From positions 1 to 46,513 of the forward strand of contig JABANN010000259.1 of assembly GCA_013115125.1 (NCBI GenBank): a DNA stretch of 46,513 nt, in the 5' to 3' direction. Below, piece by piece: positions 11,581 through 22,325 of this stretch. Position 1 is the stretch's first letter. Each line of letters begins with the position of its first letter. The notes under the pieces were generated by a model that saw only the letters and a program-made list of their open reading frames with translations, did no database searches and had not been told where the DNA came from. The position numbers were made by a program, and so were the translations under genes. Source of the stretch: Perkinsus olseni. Lineage: Eukaryota; Perkinsozoa; Perkinsida.

Positions 11581-12046
11581 GATGGGAGGGGAGCAGTAAC
11601 TTCAGAGAAGGCTCTTTTCCGCGGTACACGATGACCGACCTGGTACGAGTAGACGGCCGCGGAGTTCTTAGAACCAGTTACGAGTTAAACGATCGTACCC
11701 TCCCGACGGGAGAGTGTCGCAAGGGTGATGCTTCATCTGGCTCATCGAGTTTGAGTGCTGAGGGAAATCCTGCTTTTTTGGCTTCCCCGGAATGCCTCAT
11801 ATAAAACGTTGAGCCATCTTGCCTTCGTTCGTAGCGCGCCGGTCCTTTGTTGATTGACTCGGTAAATCCGTTAACACAAGCCGCTATCATAAAGACTGAA
11901 ACTATCCAGAGTCGACCGCCGCCGAGCTGTCTTGAGACGCGACTGATTTCCACAAGGAAATTAGTCGCAACCCCAGACTAGCGCACAGCCACGACTATAT
12001 AGTATTAGATCAGATTAGAAAAATCCGAATGAGAACGAGACAGACA
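11581..12046. other. Intergenic gap with an unsupported minus-strand frame
   Basis: A minus-strand frame (11953-11678) contains a hydrophobic run, LWIVSVFMIAACVNGF, that resembles a signal peptide. It has no ATG before that run and no family match. It could be an exon of the neighbouring membrane-protein gene or chance. I left it out as a gene. Confidence 0.3.
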
Positions 12047-14188
12047 CTACGCATCGAGCATCTCACAGTCGGCCTCGGACTCGGGTTCTTCCTTCACGAC
12101 CGGCAGCGCTCGCCACAGAGGAGCACCTCGCACTGGATGGCCCGAGCCTTCTCCGACCAGCAGATCGATAGTCCAACGCCCACTAGCCCTGATCACGAGC
12201 CGGCCTCCGGAAGGGCTGTCGGACTCCAGTTTCACCGGGAAGATCTCCGTCGGGGAGTGATTGTGGCTAACGCCGATCTCGACACGGGCGAACTTGTCCG
12301 TACCGGCGGAGGTAAGGACCAACGCTAGCAGGTCTACCTGGTGCATTCTGTACGTATCCATCTTGTCGGGCTTCCCGCGGTTCCACTTTACACCATCACT
12401 GTTGAACCCAACGGAATTCCGACAACCTTGTCTCTTACCCTGCTTGGCCCCGGGGTACTTCCTCCGGCACACGCAAGATGGAAGATCGCATTCGGTCAGA
12501 CCTATGCTGAGGTTCCCTTCGAGCTCCGCCAGCCTCAAGAGAATCTTCTGCGGCCCTACAGCCCGTCCTTGCGAGCGCTTGAGCGTGAACTCAGCACCGT
12601 GCCAAGCAAGAGGCTCCTGTTGATCGTGGTTTCCGCCGGAAGTAAGCTTCCACCCACGACTAGTTGAGTTCTCCTGGTAGTCCACAGTCTCATCCAGCCG
12701 AGAGAGGACCAGCTCATCGCGGCTGAGATCAGGAATACCCTCCAGGCTGCTGATGGTGGGAGTGTCGAGACGCGGAAGATACCGCGGTCGTACTTCGCGT
12801 GGTCGTGCCCTGTCGGCATCCGCCGCTGCATAACGACGAGCCACGCTCTCAGAGGAGCCTGCGAGACCCTCTAGTAGAGGATCGTCAACGTATGGAGCCC
12901 GGGATACCTCCAAGAAGCCCGAGCACTCATCCGTGGTGACGCTGACAAAGAAGGAGAAGGGTTTGTACGTGACCACCCCCGGCTCAAGTCTAATGGAGAC
13001 CTCCGTGCCGGGCTCGAGGACAACATCGCTCTGGGCCCCCGCGCTGGGGGATGAAATCAGAGCTGCTCGCCGACGGAGCTGAAAGAAATGCCAATAAACG
13101 CTCTCGAGCTTTCGAGAGAAGTCTGAAGCATCCTCACTCTACCAGAAGTGAGTGCACAGGAGAGAAGAATGTCGTGCCCAAACGAAGAACTCCGATGAGG
13201 AAGATGGAGAGATCTCACCTTAGCAGCCATGGCTGGAAGCCCTTCTGTGGTTCTTAAAGCCTCCTGAATCTCATCATTCTTCACCTGCCCGAGCTTCGCC
13301 GCCTGCGCAGGGCTCATCTTCATCAGTTCGAAGTGCTCCCGCACATACTGGACCCATCGAACCTTCATATCCTAAGGACATGGCGACAGGGAAGCTCTCG
13401 GCAGAGGGGGGTGAGGGGTAAGCTTGGTCGTATTTTACGAAGCACCACAATGACCGTAGACGACAAGGAAGGGAACCTACCTCATCAACAAGCCTTGGAA
13501 CCATCCGGGCGTCCTCCTTGACCATTATCACCTCGGGGTTATCGACCAACTTGACCCAGTCGGAGCTCTTTGGATTGCCCAAAGGAACACCGATGAGTAC
13601 GTCCTTCACGAAGGCGGCCATCATGTCCCTCAGAGAAGCGTTAAACTGGGACACAACCCCCTCCTCTTCGCCAGCCGGACCACGCTTTCCACTCTTACGG
13701 AGTCCTTCGAGCGACTTCCGAAAAGCAACCTTCACTGCTTTATCGCTGGACTTCACGATATGCTGTGCACCGTTACTGTCGAACCTCCTGAGCGTATTCC
13801 TCGTCAGCATGAAGACGGTGCCGTCAACGCAGGAGAACAGGAGATGGTAATGCCTGGTTTTGCCGTGCTTCCGTGCGATGGCTTTGGTTATCCCACCATG
13901 CCCGAGGAGCTCCTCCCGCCACTCATGATTGGCCACGAAGATTCGCCAGTCGAAGCCGCCAGGGCTGCTTGGCAGTGGCAGCTCGATCTCCAACGGAGCA
14001 GCCGCTGCATCCTCAATCGCGCCATTTATCGCCTTGCGGCACTGTTCCCAGCTCGGAACTTGGTTCCACGGGCGGAGATACTTCGTGTAGCTTGCGGAAG
14101 GGTGACTGTCAGGAGCGAGGAGGATGGAAGGATCGTGCGGGGGCTGAACCATTGCTGGGGACATAAGGAACTGGCAGAGGAGAATCAT
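12047..14188 (-). CDS. Unknown three-exon protein with a possible SPRY-like C-terminal half
   Basis: Three long exons join in phase. Exon 1 runs from the ATG at 14188 (or 14164) to VPRLVDE. After an intron ending tccttag, exon 2 reads DMKVRWVQYVREHFELMKM and on to LPAMAAK. Exon 3 starts LRRRAALISSPSAG and ends CEMLDA at 12047. The first half is rich in charged residues and has WREELLGHGGITKAIARKHG. The second half has an acidic-to-basic linker, then beta-rich text (LSIGLTECDLP, NSVGFNSDGVKWNRGKPD, VDLLALVLTSAG). The order and the sdG-k-n spacing resemble a SPRY domain, but weakly. The tail contains VVKEEPE, which fits a sumoylation consensus, so a nuclear role is possible. I do not know its function. 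The length of unbroken frame makes it a real gene. Confidence 0.68.
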
Positions 14189-15348
14189 CTCAGGTGATGG
14201 CACTTGTGCAGTTCAGGATGAGAGTTACCATATTTCATAGCGTGACGGCGACTGACTGGAGCGCCTTCGCCTTCGCATTTTACTTGTCACGATCGAAGGC
14301 TTCTGGGTTCCAGGGAGACCAGCACAGATCGATACGCAGCCAACAGTCGAATAGAGACGAGGCTGCCCACCTAAGTTGGACTATCCCGTCTCCAGCTCCT
14401 CCGCCGATAGTCTGGCATCACTGATACAATTCACGTGCCGCTAGACTACTTGAGATCCTCTCGAAACACTGTTGGCCCCTACCACACGCATGAACAGCGG
14501 TTAGGATGCCAGAGTCGAGTTGCTAACATTCTGGCTGGTCGGATTCACAATCAAGCGGGATTTTTTAAAGGGGACCGCCCATCGCGGATCGCCCATTCAG
14601 TGAGTACCAATGCATGCATCAGTTTCATCCACGGCTGTGCGGTGAATGAGCCTCGACTGCGTGTGAAGGTGTAGCCATAGAGCAAGCTCTAGGACGAACT
14701 CGAGTGAACACGCCACGCACGGGAATGGGAAACGGTCGGGCGATCGAGCGAGCACGGGGTCGTGGGTGCTGCCGTGGCTTGGCCTTCCCCCTGCCGCTGG
14801 TTGGACGACACTCTGATATTAGACCCAGTTAAGGGACAGTTCGAAAAGGTCACCCATCTTCCGTCTTTATTTTTTCCCTTAGTGTTGGAGAGGGCGTTCA
14901 CTCCGGTGTGGGGAGTATGGTCGTCTAGCGGTAGGCGACCAGGGGCCTTAGCCATCGGTGGCGGAGGCTAGGACGTACGCCAAGGCGGCGACACTTCGGG
15001 TCAAACAAGTGTGGCGTCGCCTGGGTTGGCGTGATGGGCACCGGAGATGAACGCGTCAGCTCAGCGGTGGAAGCGAAGGAGCTTACCGCTGGCTGACCAA
15101 TTCCCGATACCTCCCAACTCTAGGATAGCGGGTGTAAGGGTCACGAGAGGAGGAGTTGAACAATACCCTAGCGACTCGCGTCGACAGCTCCTGTCGAGTG
15201 CGGGACACCGTGCTGCGCAACCCATGACCGTTTCAGCACGCTGATCGTGACGCGTGCAACCAACTGGGAACATCGGAAGCCGGTTCACGAGGAACCAATC
15301 CTTGACCTCAAGCGAACGAAAGGTACTGAAGAAGACACAACACAAAAA
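14189..15348. other. Long gene-poor stretch before the tRNA
   Basis: Only short overlapping frames without motifs occur here. The one structure I see is a GC-rich inverted repeat at 14978-15031. I looked for 5S, U-snRNA and spliced-leader RNA signatures and did not see them. Confidence 0.4.
14978..15031. other. GC-rich inverted repeat, possible structured RNA or hairpin
   Basis: CGCCAAGGCGGCGACAC on the left pairs with GTGTGGCGTCGCC...TTGGCG on the right around a loop of about 14 nt, with a small bulge on the right arm. The arms match well enough to form a stable stem. No family is recognised. It may be a non-coding RNA, a terminator-like fold or chance. Confidence 0.35.
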
Positions 15349-15422
15349 TGGTCGATGCAGGGCTCGAACCTGCGACCCTCGCGTTATTAGCACGATGCTC
15401 TAACCGACTGAGCTAAACGACC
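15349..15422 (-). tRNA. trnI-AAU: tRNA-Ile (anticodon AAU)
   Basis: Read on the minus strand, the 74-nt cloverleaf has acceptor GGTCGTT, D arm GCTC/GAGC, anticodon stem TCGTG/CGCGA with loop CTAATAA (anticodon AAU) and T arm GCAGG-TTCGAGC-CCTGC. The 3' strand is ATCGACC plus discriminator A. The internal promoters look intact (A box TAGCTCAGTCGG, B box GGTTCGAGCCC). The 3' CCA is not encoded and there is no intron. One acceptor pair, 6:67, is T-T, an oddity that can be tolerated. After A-to-I editing it would read AUU, AUC and AUA. Confidence 0.95.
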
Positions 15423-15885
15423 GATGATGCTAGAAGCAATATGATAGATTTCACCCCACGAATGCCGCAGCCCAGAAATCAAGAGACTGTATCTCATCTT
15501 TGCTCGAGAGGGAAGTCTACAGGCGGGATCTAATACGCAACAGTCAGACGCACCGAACTACCGTTCCTTTTCCGGCCAGCACCTACTAGAATACAGACAG
15601 TGAGGTCACTCGACTAGGCGTGGAGCGCGCCCCCCGGCGAAGACGGGAGCCCGTCGACATTTTTCACTCGCGCGCGCCGCTGCACGCGTGCGGGCCGAGC
15701 TCGAAAATCTTGTACGTTGCCTTGAAGCCAGGCTGGCAAGTTAATGTGATATGCTCAACCGAGCTACTTACAGGACTCGTAGTGGAGAATCCCTACGGAC
15801 CCCATCCTCGCTGAACCAACCGAGAATTGCATACTGAGCACAGATACATAAGTACATTAACAAACAGCTTTAACAGGACAAGTCA
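15423..15885. other. Intergenic gap
   Basis: I see no gene, RNA fold or repeat here. One plus-strand frame (15620-15814) has no recognisable content. Confidence 0.4.
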
Positions 15886-17404
15886 TCATTTACGAGAATA
15901 GATATCAACTGCCTTCCGCAAAGTTCCGTAGGAGGGCCGGAAAGGAATTTCGCCGCCACTTGTCCGTACCCGAGGCGTCAGTTGCCGGTGTCCACCTTTC
16001 GGTTGCGCTCCGTACACCTTTGAGCTGCCCAAGGCAGCGGCAACCGGTAATTCAGGGATGACGGGCAGCTTTCGTTCAGCCAGCGGCGTCTCGTGCGCCG
16101 CTGAGTACTTCACCAACGCACCGATCTTCGACACACCGGCGGAAACCTGCTAACGAGCCAGTCAAACTTCGGCGGAGGAGCAACTTTTTCAACTCGACCA
16201 ACCGGGGGGATCGGTTCAGTGCCGAAGCGTTAGCTCTGCAACTAACACCACTAATCAATGCCTCCCTAAGGGTCAGTGTTTACCCCGATCCGACACACCT
16301 GTTTCAGTCTCGCAGTCGTCGAATCCAAATTCTTATTCGCAGCAATGAGTTTCCGCCGCAGATCTCCCGATCGACGTTTCTCTTCTCGCAGCTCTGTGCG
16401 CATTCGTTCCAGCTCACTACGCAGGAGAGCGTTGTCGTGTCTCAAATTTGATATAGTTGAATCTTGGGCGGACACCTGATTCGAATAAGCATGCTTGCAG
16501 CTTCGTAAGCGCCAGTGCAGAATAATTTAAACCTGCGCGATCTACCTCTATATATGCAGGAGAAAAACGCGACCTGCAGACTCCTAGAATATTCCTCTCA
16601 CCCGGGCATCCGCTTCTGTGAGTTTCCGCTGGAGGTAATAGACGTTGCTGCTCATGCCAGCCACTAGACGAGGCCGACGAGCTGAGTCAACTTTTACGTG
16701 GCGCTCCCGAGGCCTGTCGCCACGTGCAGCCGGGCACCTCGCGGATCCGATTCTCGTTACCTGGCATGAACAAATTCCAGAATACTCGAAGGTCTGTGCA
16801 CTTCGTTGGATCAGCTACTGTGCAACTGAATCTTAGTTCTTCACTCTCAGAAACATCATAGGACCGGTAAGGCTCTCTGGCCGCCACCTCACCTCGGTCG
16901 ATATTCGCTCGACATCATGGGCCAATTTCGACAAGATATCCAAGTCATCCGTGAGCTTTTGCTGAGCTCTGGCTGGGTCCCCACTCTCAGCCGGCGAGAG
17001 TTCCGGTGTGTCAGCGTTAGGCTCAGGCGATTCTCCAGTATTGCCAACCTCCACAGCATCGGATTCTGCCTCCGGAGACGCCTCTCCGTCACTCTTCACT
17101 AGCGGACTTCCCGCCCCTCCTGATCAGCACCAACTTAGTCAAGGAGGAGCCGCTAGGGACGCAGATTGCAATCTTCTGGGCGCCTCACCGCCAAAGACAC
17201 GCCACGTTCCCCATCCGTATCACCCGTTATGGAGCGCACTGTGACAACATCACTCTTAGGGTCCGGCCTAAGGGACACCTGAATAGGTGCGCTGCGTTTA
17301 GTCGGACTGGAGACCCCTCCCGGGGGGTTTTCTTGAGCGGATGACGATGGTGGCGAGTCGTTTGACGGGGGTCCCACAGATTTTGCAGGAGAGCAGTTGG
17401 ACAT
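15886..17404 (-). CDS. Ser/Pro-rich and coiled-coil protein
   Basis: The model starts at the ATG at 17404 (MSNCSPAKSVGPPSNDSPP) with a disordered Ser/Pro/Asp-rich region. It continues through a 41-nt intron into an acidic linker (SDGEASPEAESDAVEV) and a helix (KLTDDLDILSKLAHDVERI). After a poorly resolved part (16650-16890) comes a good coil across two exons: SSNVYYLQRKLTEADAR, then NLRHDNALLRSELERMRTEL with RRKLIAANKNLD. The C-terminal exon ends TLRKAVDIYSRK at 15886. Charged heptads in the middle support a dimeric coiled coil. The family is not recognised. At least one exon junction near 16850 is uncertain. Confidence 0.6.
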
Positions 17405-17474
17405 ACACACAAAGGCTTAGAGAGATCACTCAGAGCAGGCTTGGTGATACGACCCAAGAACGACAGAGTGCTGG

Positions 17475-17504
17475 ACTTTACCACGAATGACTTTACCACG
17501 AATG
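17475..17504. repeat. Perfect 15-bp tandem duplication
   Basis: The 15-mer actttaccacgaatg occurs twice head to tail. On the minus strand it would read FVVKS twice in one frame, just upstream of the coiled-coil gene start I chose. It is probably a recent slip duplication in the 5' region. Confidence 0.85.
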
Positions 17505-17907
17505 CCATATGCGCTATGCAATCGCTACACTGCGATCCACGGTCGGTGAGCATACGAGGCCCCTGCAGGAATGCCAACAGAGGAAGAATGACCCACTGAT
17601 TTTAATGTATTGAGAATGACAACTCCGGAGTCTGGTAGACAATAATACCGATGCAATGGTAGCAATGTATCTACGAGATTCCCACCAGCGACTTGGTCGC
17701 AGCCGAAACTAGGGGATCCGGGAGTCTAATTGACCGCAACCACAAAAGAAAGGATACTATCGACTAGAAGAAACGATATGTTACGAGCGCTCAGTATAGC
17801 GGAAAACTATGCGACAAAATACGACACGGTTATCGACTTGTAACGTCACGAATACTACGACTTCGTAAATAACTAGTAATGCAATTGTACTTTTAAGGCA
17901 TCGAGGT
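17505..17907. other. A+T-richer intergenic gap
   Basis: This separates the upstream coiled-coil gene start from the stop of the first DUF1769 gene. I see no frame or RNA fold that can be supported. Confidence 0.4.
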
Positions 17908-19375
17908 CTAAGCCAGAGGCAGGAAGGGCCCCCCTGTAGGGACATCAGCACCTCGACCTCGTCCAGAGCGGGATGCCTGAGGGACTGGTCGCCGCCACCC
18001 CTGTATACAACCTCCCAGACAAACGTAGTGAAATGCTCGAGACGTCGTGCTGGCGATGTAGGATGCCAACTTCCGTGGCGACCGACGCGCCTTTGGAACT
18101 GCTCGGTGACGCGCGGCTTCTGAAGCCGGCAGAGCGCTTGACCGCCGTCTGGAAGCTAGCAAAAGATAATCCGTACCATAGTCGGACACATGAGATCGAG
18201 CCGAGTAGAAGGCGATATCTCCCCAAGTGGAGCCACGAGACCGAGCTCGGTAGGTGGTGACAGGAGGATACCCTGTTTGAATGACCGACTCCCACCACGG
18301 TGACAGGCACTTGTTCGCAATGAGCATGTCAAAGTAATACTCATTCGTCACCATATCCTTCATCACTATATGAACCGGCTGTGGACCAATAATCCGACTC
18401 AGGCTAGTGCCCGATGCTCCCAAAACTTTCCGGACGTCCCAAGTCGCAAAGTCACAGTACATAGAATAGTAACAGAAAGTATAAACCTTGCCAGGACTAA
18501 AGACATGATCTCGCGGTACCTTCCCTAGGAGGTCGGACCTCTGGCAGATATCCGGTGTATCAGGGTCACCAGGCTCATTACAGAGGATAGTGTCAGCGCA
18601 GTACATAGGGAAGAGGAAATGGAACTTATCTTGCGACGTTCCGTTCTCATCGACAGGAAGCGTCGAGTCCCCATCGTAATTACAATCTAGCGGATAGCCC
18701 TTGACTCCGCTTATACGTATTGCAACCGAAAGCATAATACGTACCACAGTCTTCGTAGCAAAGCCAAACTCAGGCAAGTCGTAGTCGACTTCGGCACCGA
18801 ACTGGACGGTGGGGGGCAGCCGTTGCTTGAACATGCCTTGCCACCGAAACTCCCATCGTCTGAAAGAACCCTGCAATCACAGCATTTCGACCGACGGAGC
18901 GGCGCGAGACAGAACATGAAAATGAACCTGTCAGATCGATATACCGCAAAACAGTCGGACCGGAGAACCCTGGATCTTTGGTATTACACGAACGAACTAT
19001 TTCAAAGAGACTAAGCAAGAAAGCCACGCCTTCCACAGTTAAACCCTGACCGACCGTCGCCCGGGCGTCGATTGACCCCCTCCGTTACTACCGTTGTTTC
19101 GGAGCCAAGTACGCCTCGTACGGCGAAGTCATGCTCTCGTCGACCGTTTTATGCATCACAACCGCAGTGCCGACGAAAAAATCATTCTCAATCTTGGTCG
19201 GCTGCGGATCATTAGAGAATATCCGACTCTTGTCGGACACCAGTCGCGGGTCCTTTGCCTTATGCAGGTCGTAGACCCCGAAGTAGTTGTCCAACGAGTC
19301 CGGTGCCTCCTCCGTTGGTGCTACTGACAGGGACTTGTAGACCGGAGTCGGGGACGGTGAGATGGATGAGTACAT
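17908..19375 (-). CDS. DUF1769 family protein, copy 1
   Basis: The start exon (MYSSISPSPTPVYKSL, ATG at 19375) carries DSLDNYFGVYDLHKAKD and FFVGTAVVMHKTVDE. A second exon reads RRWEFRWQGMFKQ, then FLFPMYCADTI, YTFCYYSMYCDFATWDVRKV and GPQPVHIVMKD, the core signature of DUF1769. The core comprises the W-f-r-Q-g-F start, a central P-l...D, and a late Y-t-F...Y-DF-W block. The function of this family is not established. The C-terminus is uncertain: one unbroken frame runs to 17908, but a short intron near 18180 would change the tail. A diverged paralogue lies on the opposite strand at 23.4-24.7 kb. No membrane helix or signal peptide is visible. Confidence 0.8.
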
Positions 19376-19878
19376 CAGACAAAGAGGCCAAGCAACTGCA
19401 CAGTTCTAACGGTAATGCTGGATGCTTCAACTGGCGTAGCAGATCATATCCCGAGCGTTGTCATAAGGGGTTGATCAGAAGCATTTACAGTATTGGGGTA
19501 GCGGAAGTATTGGTCCGAGTAGAGCCACGAACGAGTTGTAGTCGCAGGACCTATACATGGTTTCTGCCTTGAGTGTTGAAGAAACATCGTGTGGAAGACG
19601 GGACGAGCAAGCGAAAATGGCAGTCTTGACGCACTTCGCTCCGCCTTAGCTAAAAGCGCCCGCCCTCGGGGAAATCTCACTTCCCAGTTTTTAATCCTGG
19701 GCAAATTCCCTATTCGTCTCCACGCTCTTGGAGCTTTCAAGGAAGCATGTTCACGCACCTGGGGTCGAGCTGGGAACAGTTGCCGATTGTACGATTGCTT
19801 CTGTCCTCCGTCGAGCATTTAAACCGACCTAATCATACCTCTCAGTTGGTAGTTTTGTTCAATAGATAATTTCTTCAC
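19376..19878. other. Divergent promoter region between DUF1769 copy 1 and H2A
   Basis: This holds the 5' ends of two diverging genes. A 124-codon minus-strand frame (19818-19444) crosses it but has no motif. A tract ending in ag at 19865, 13 nt before the H2A ATG, could be a trans-splice acceptor. Confidence 0.4.
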
Positions 19879-20747
19879 ATGTCTGGTAAGGGAAAGGGAG
19901 CGGTCCTTGAAGGACTGCACAAGGGTAGTAACATCATCACTGGGAATCGCCTCCTTCTCTGAGGACACTTGACGTTGGTTATGTGACCATCCATCTCACA
20001 CAGAGACTCCAACGGCTTTTTCGTATCTCGAGTGCCATCACTTAAATAGTTATTCACGGGTATTATTATCGGGTTCTGCCTCTACCTAAGCTGAGATTCA
20101 ATAACTACACCGGGCTCCGCGAACGTACAATTCGGCCTTGTTACGCGCTTCCTCTGTTTCCCAGATAAGAAGACTCGCTCCGCCAAGGCAGGTCTGCAGT
20201 TCCCTGTTGGACGAATCGCCCGTTACATGAAGCATGGCAGATACGCCAAGCGTGTCGGTAATCATAGGGTGCATCCGTTACCTCGCCTCGCAGTCGGACT
20301 GTAGATCTACTGAAGGAAAGCGCTGACCAGTGATATACTGATTGGAATAACCTTGGAGACTGGAAGCTCTCCGTCCCCATTCTAAGTTTCTCCTTCATAG
20401 GCGCTGGTGCTCCTGTATACATGGCTGCTGTACTAGAGTACTTGGTTGCTGAAATATTAGAGTTAGCCGGTAACGCTGCGCGGGACCATAAGAAGACTAG
20501 GATCAATCCTCGCCACATCCAGCTGGCAGTCAGGAATGATGAAGAACTCAATGAGTAAGCTAACGTCTCTTGAGCAACACGTGGACTCTTCCACGTTTGG
20601 AGATAGATCTCCGTTAGCACGAGCTTCAAGGTGGTTAATGTGCTCAGGTTCCTTAGTAACGTCACGATTGCCTCTGGTGGCGTACTGCCCAATATACACA
20701 CCAGCCTGCTCCCCAAGAAGAGTACTAAGAAGAGCTTGGAATACTAA
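19879..20747 (+). CDS. H2A: Histone H2A, four exons
   Basis: H2A pairs with H2B in the nucleosome. Exons 19879-19924, 20165-20257, 20401-20554 and 20648-20747 sum to 393 nt and encode 130 residues, a normal H2A length. The N-terminus is [18 protein letters not shown], followed by the fold hallmarks [45 protein letters not shown] and [15 protein letters not shown]. The docking tail reads [19 protein letters not shown]. The protein ends [10 protein letters not shown]. That matches the position and length of an H2A.X SQEY tail, but the phosphorylatable SQ is SL. Three introns make it unlike replication-dependent animal H2A genes and more like a polyadenylated or variant gene. No histone stem-loop was seen downstream. 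Confidence 0.93.
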
Positions 20748-21097
20748 ATAACGTAGGGGTATCGCGAGGCTTACCAGTGGCGCGATCGTGACAGTTCGGA
20801 CAGGCTGATGGTTTCAGGCGCGGGAGGACCCCGTTGGAGAATGTACGGTTTCTACTGAAGTTCTTTCCTTTCGACTACATCTATAGTCTTGTTTCGAGAC
20901 TCAGCTGATGAGTGCCCGAGCTTCCTCGACGCAGGAACGCCGTCATTCGGATTAGACAATGCAGAAACACATTTGTTTCTGCGTGGACTCAAGTGATCCA
21001 TCTCTTGTAGTGTTGTCAATTGCCGGGTTTCTGGTGGGCTGGCATTCGCCGACCGGGCCGAGTAGGAACTCCTAAGGTTCGCTTTGGGGAACTCAAG

Positions 21098-22221
21098 ATG
21101 GCAGAGAGTGCAAACGTAGCGGAAGACGATGCTGATAGACACCTCGACAAGCTGCAGAAGGCCGTGAACAAGCTGGTGGGTGAGACGGCCAGCTACCGTG
21201 CTAGTAGTCGTGCCGGAGTGCAAGAAAGCGGAAGCACTCTTCGCCGTGGCATACCTTCTGACAGACTGACCTTATTGTTCAGGCGACTAAGGAAAGGATA
21301 TCAGAGGATTCTCTGCGGAGGCTAGACCGGCAGATATTCCTGACCGAGGAGGCCGTCGAGGCCTTGGCTTTAGACGCAATTCCTGAAGATAAAATCAACC
21401 AGCGGCGCACACGGTAGGGACCTTCAGTCTCCTATTTGCTTGAGAATCTGTAGGCAATCAGCCTTCTGGCTCTGAGGAGGGCCATCGACGCCGCGAGGCG
21501 AAACTTGGATCGGAAGTCAGTTCTCTCAAGCCGTGTAGATGACCTGCCACATGGCAGAATGGGAGCATACCAGGGCACAGAAGATCCTACACAAGTCTGC
21601 TACTGTTATGCGCGAATCCTGCACATGCGCGTTGGTTCAGGTTCAGACGAGCGCCCAGGCGGTCGAGTTGGGTCACGCCATAGTGAATCAGTCCGCGGAA
21701 TCTGTATCGCGGTAAGACACAGAGCGGCATCAAGGTTGTTCATCTACGAATCAGCACTAAAGCGATCGCTAATGAAGCTGAGGAGATCGGCCGGGGTACT
21801 CTGAACGAAATGCATAAACAGGAAGGGAAGGCTGAGATGGTAGTGGGAAAAAGGTGGAGACTCGACTAGTGTGTATCGAGTAGATCCTGGAGCACTTCGA
21901 CGTTATCGAATCCAACTTGAAGCGATCACGCAATGTGATGAAACAGATAGCACGAGGCGCGGCAAATGACAGGTAGCTGCGGAATCGTGGGCGCCGAGGA
22001 CACAGTGGTAAAAGGATTGTTTTCGTTTGATCTCTTATAGAGATTCTCTATCCCTGCTCTAACCAATTCGAGAGGATATCCGGACGACTCGTAGCTCTGG
22101 CAGATGCGTGCAAGTCCTCTGCGTGTTCATATTCATCGCCATTGTGGTTATCATCGTGCTCGACACCACGGGTGGAGACGGTGAAGTAGAAGAGAGCGAG
22201 TCTACTACGGTGTCTTTGTGA
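21098..22221 (+). CDS. Qb-type SNARE, tail-anchored (NPSN/Sec20/Vti1-like)
   Basis: SNAREs form the four-helix bundle that drives membrane fusion. Seven exons sum to 726 nt and encode 241 residues. The N-terminal half is helical (HLDKLQKAVNKL, LTEEAVEALALDAIPEDKI, ALRRAIDAARRNLDRK). The SNARE-like motif runs from TKAIANEAEEIGRGTLNEM through HFDVIESNLKRSRNVMKQI and ends GAANDR. A C-terminal anchor follows directly (VLCVFIFIAIVVIIVL), and a short acidic tail ends TTVSL. The closest pattern I recall is plant NPSN, with Sec20 or Vti1 as alternatives. The zero-layer glutamine could not be assigned with certainty. Intron 3 is only 25 nt (21533-21557), and the frame works only if it is removed. The ATG follows caag directly, a possible trans-splice acceptor. 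Confidence 0.78.
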
Positions 22222-22325
22222 TGCTCCGTTTCATCCTGCCTTAATGCAGTATTCTGATTGGCTGGCGGTGTAGAGTTTTCCAACCTATGGTACAGCTCAC
22301 AAGTCAGCACTGTTCTCCTGTCCGC

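Noticed and set aside
11678-11953. Minus-strand frame with a signal-peptide-like run
   Set aside because: There is no ATG before the hydrophobic segment and no clear acceptor or downstream partner exon. Kept only as a note on the gap.
14600-14720. Possible spliced-leader RNA gene, suggested by gtgtagccatagagcaagctc near 14669
   Set aside because: It only partly resembles the dinoflagellate leader (CCGTAGCCATTTTGGCTCAAG); the TTTTGG core and the following donor are missing.
14905-14970. tRNA-like D-arm sequence gtcgtctagcggtaggcgacc
   Set aside because: No acceptor stem, anticodon arm or T arm with TTCGA could be placed around it.
19444-19818. Minus-strand frame of 124 codons between DUF1769 copy 1 and H2A
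   Set aside because: It lies in a divergent promoter region, has no motif and no matching splice partners, and is rich in Arg and Pro as chance frames in GC-rich DNA often are.
20897-21020. Snf7/CHMP7-like reading for the gene at 21.1-22.2 kb
   Set aside because: The completed seven-exon model ends in a membrane anchor directly after a SNARE-type helix, which ESCRT-III proteins lack.
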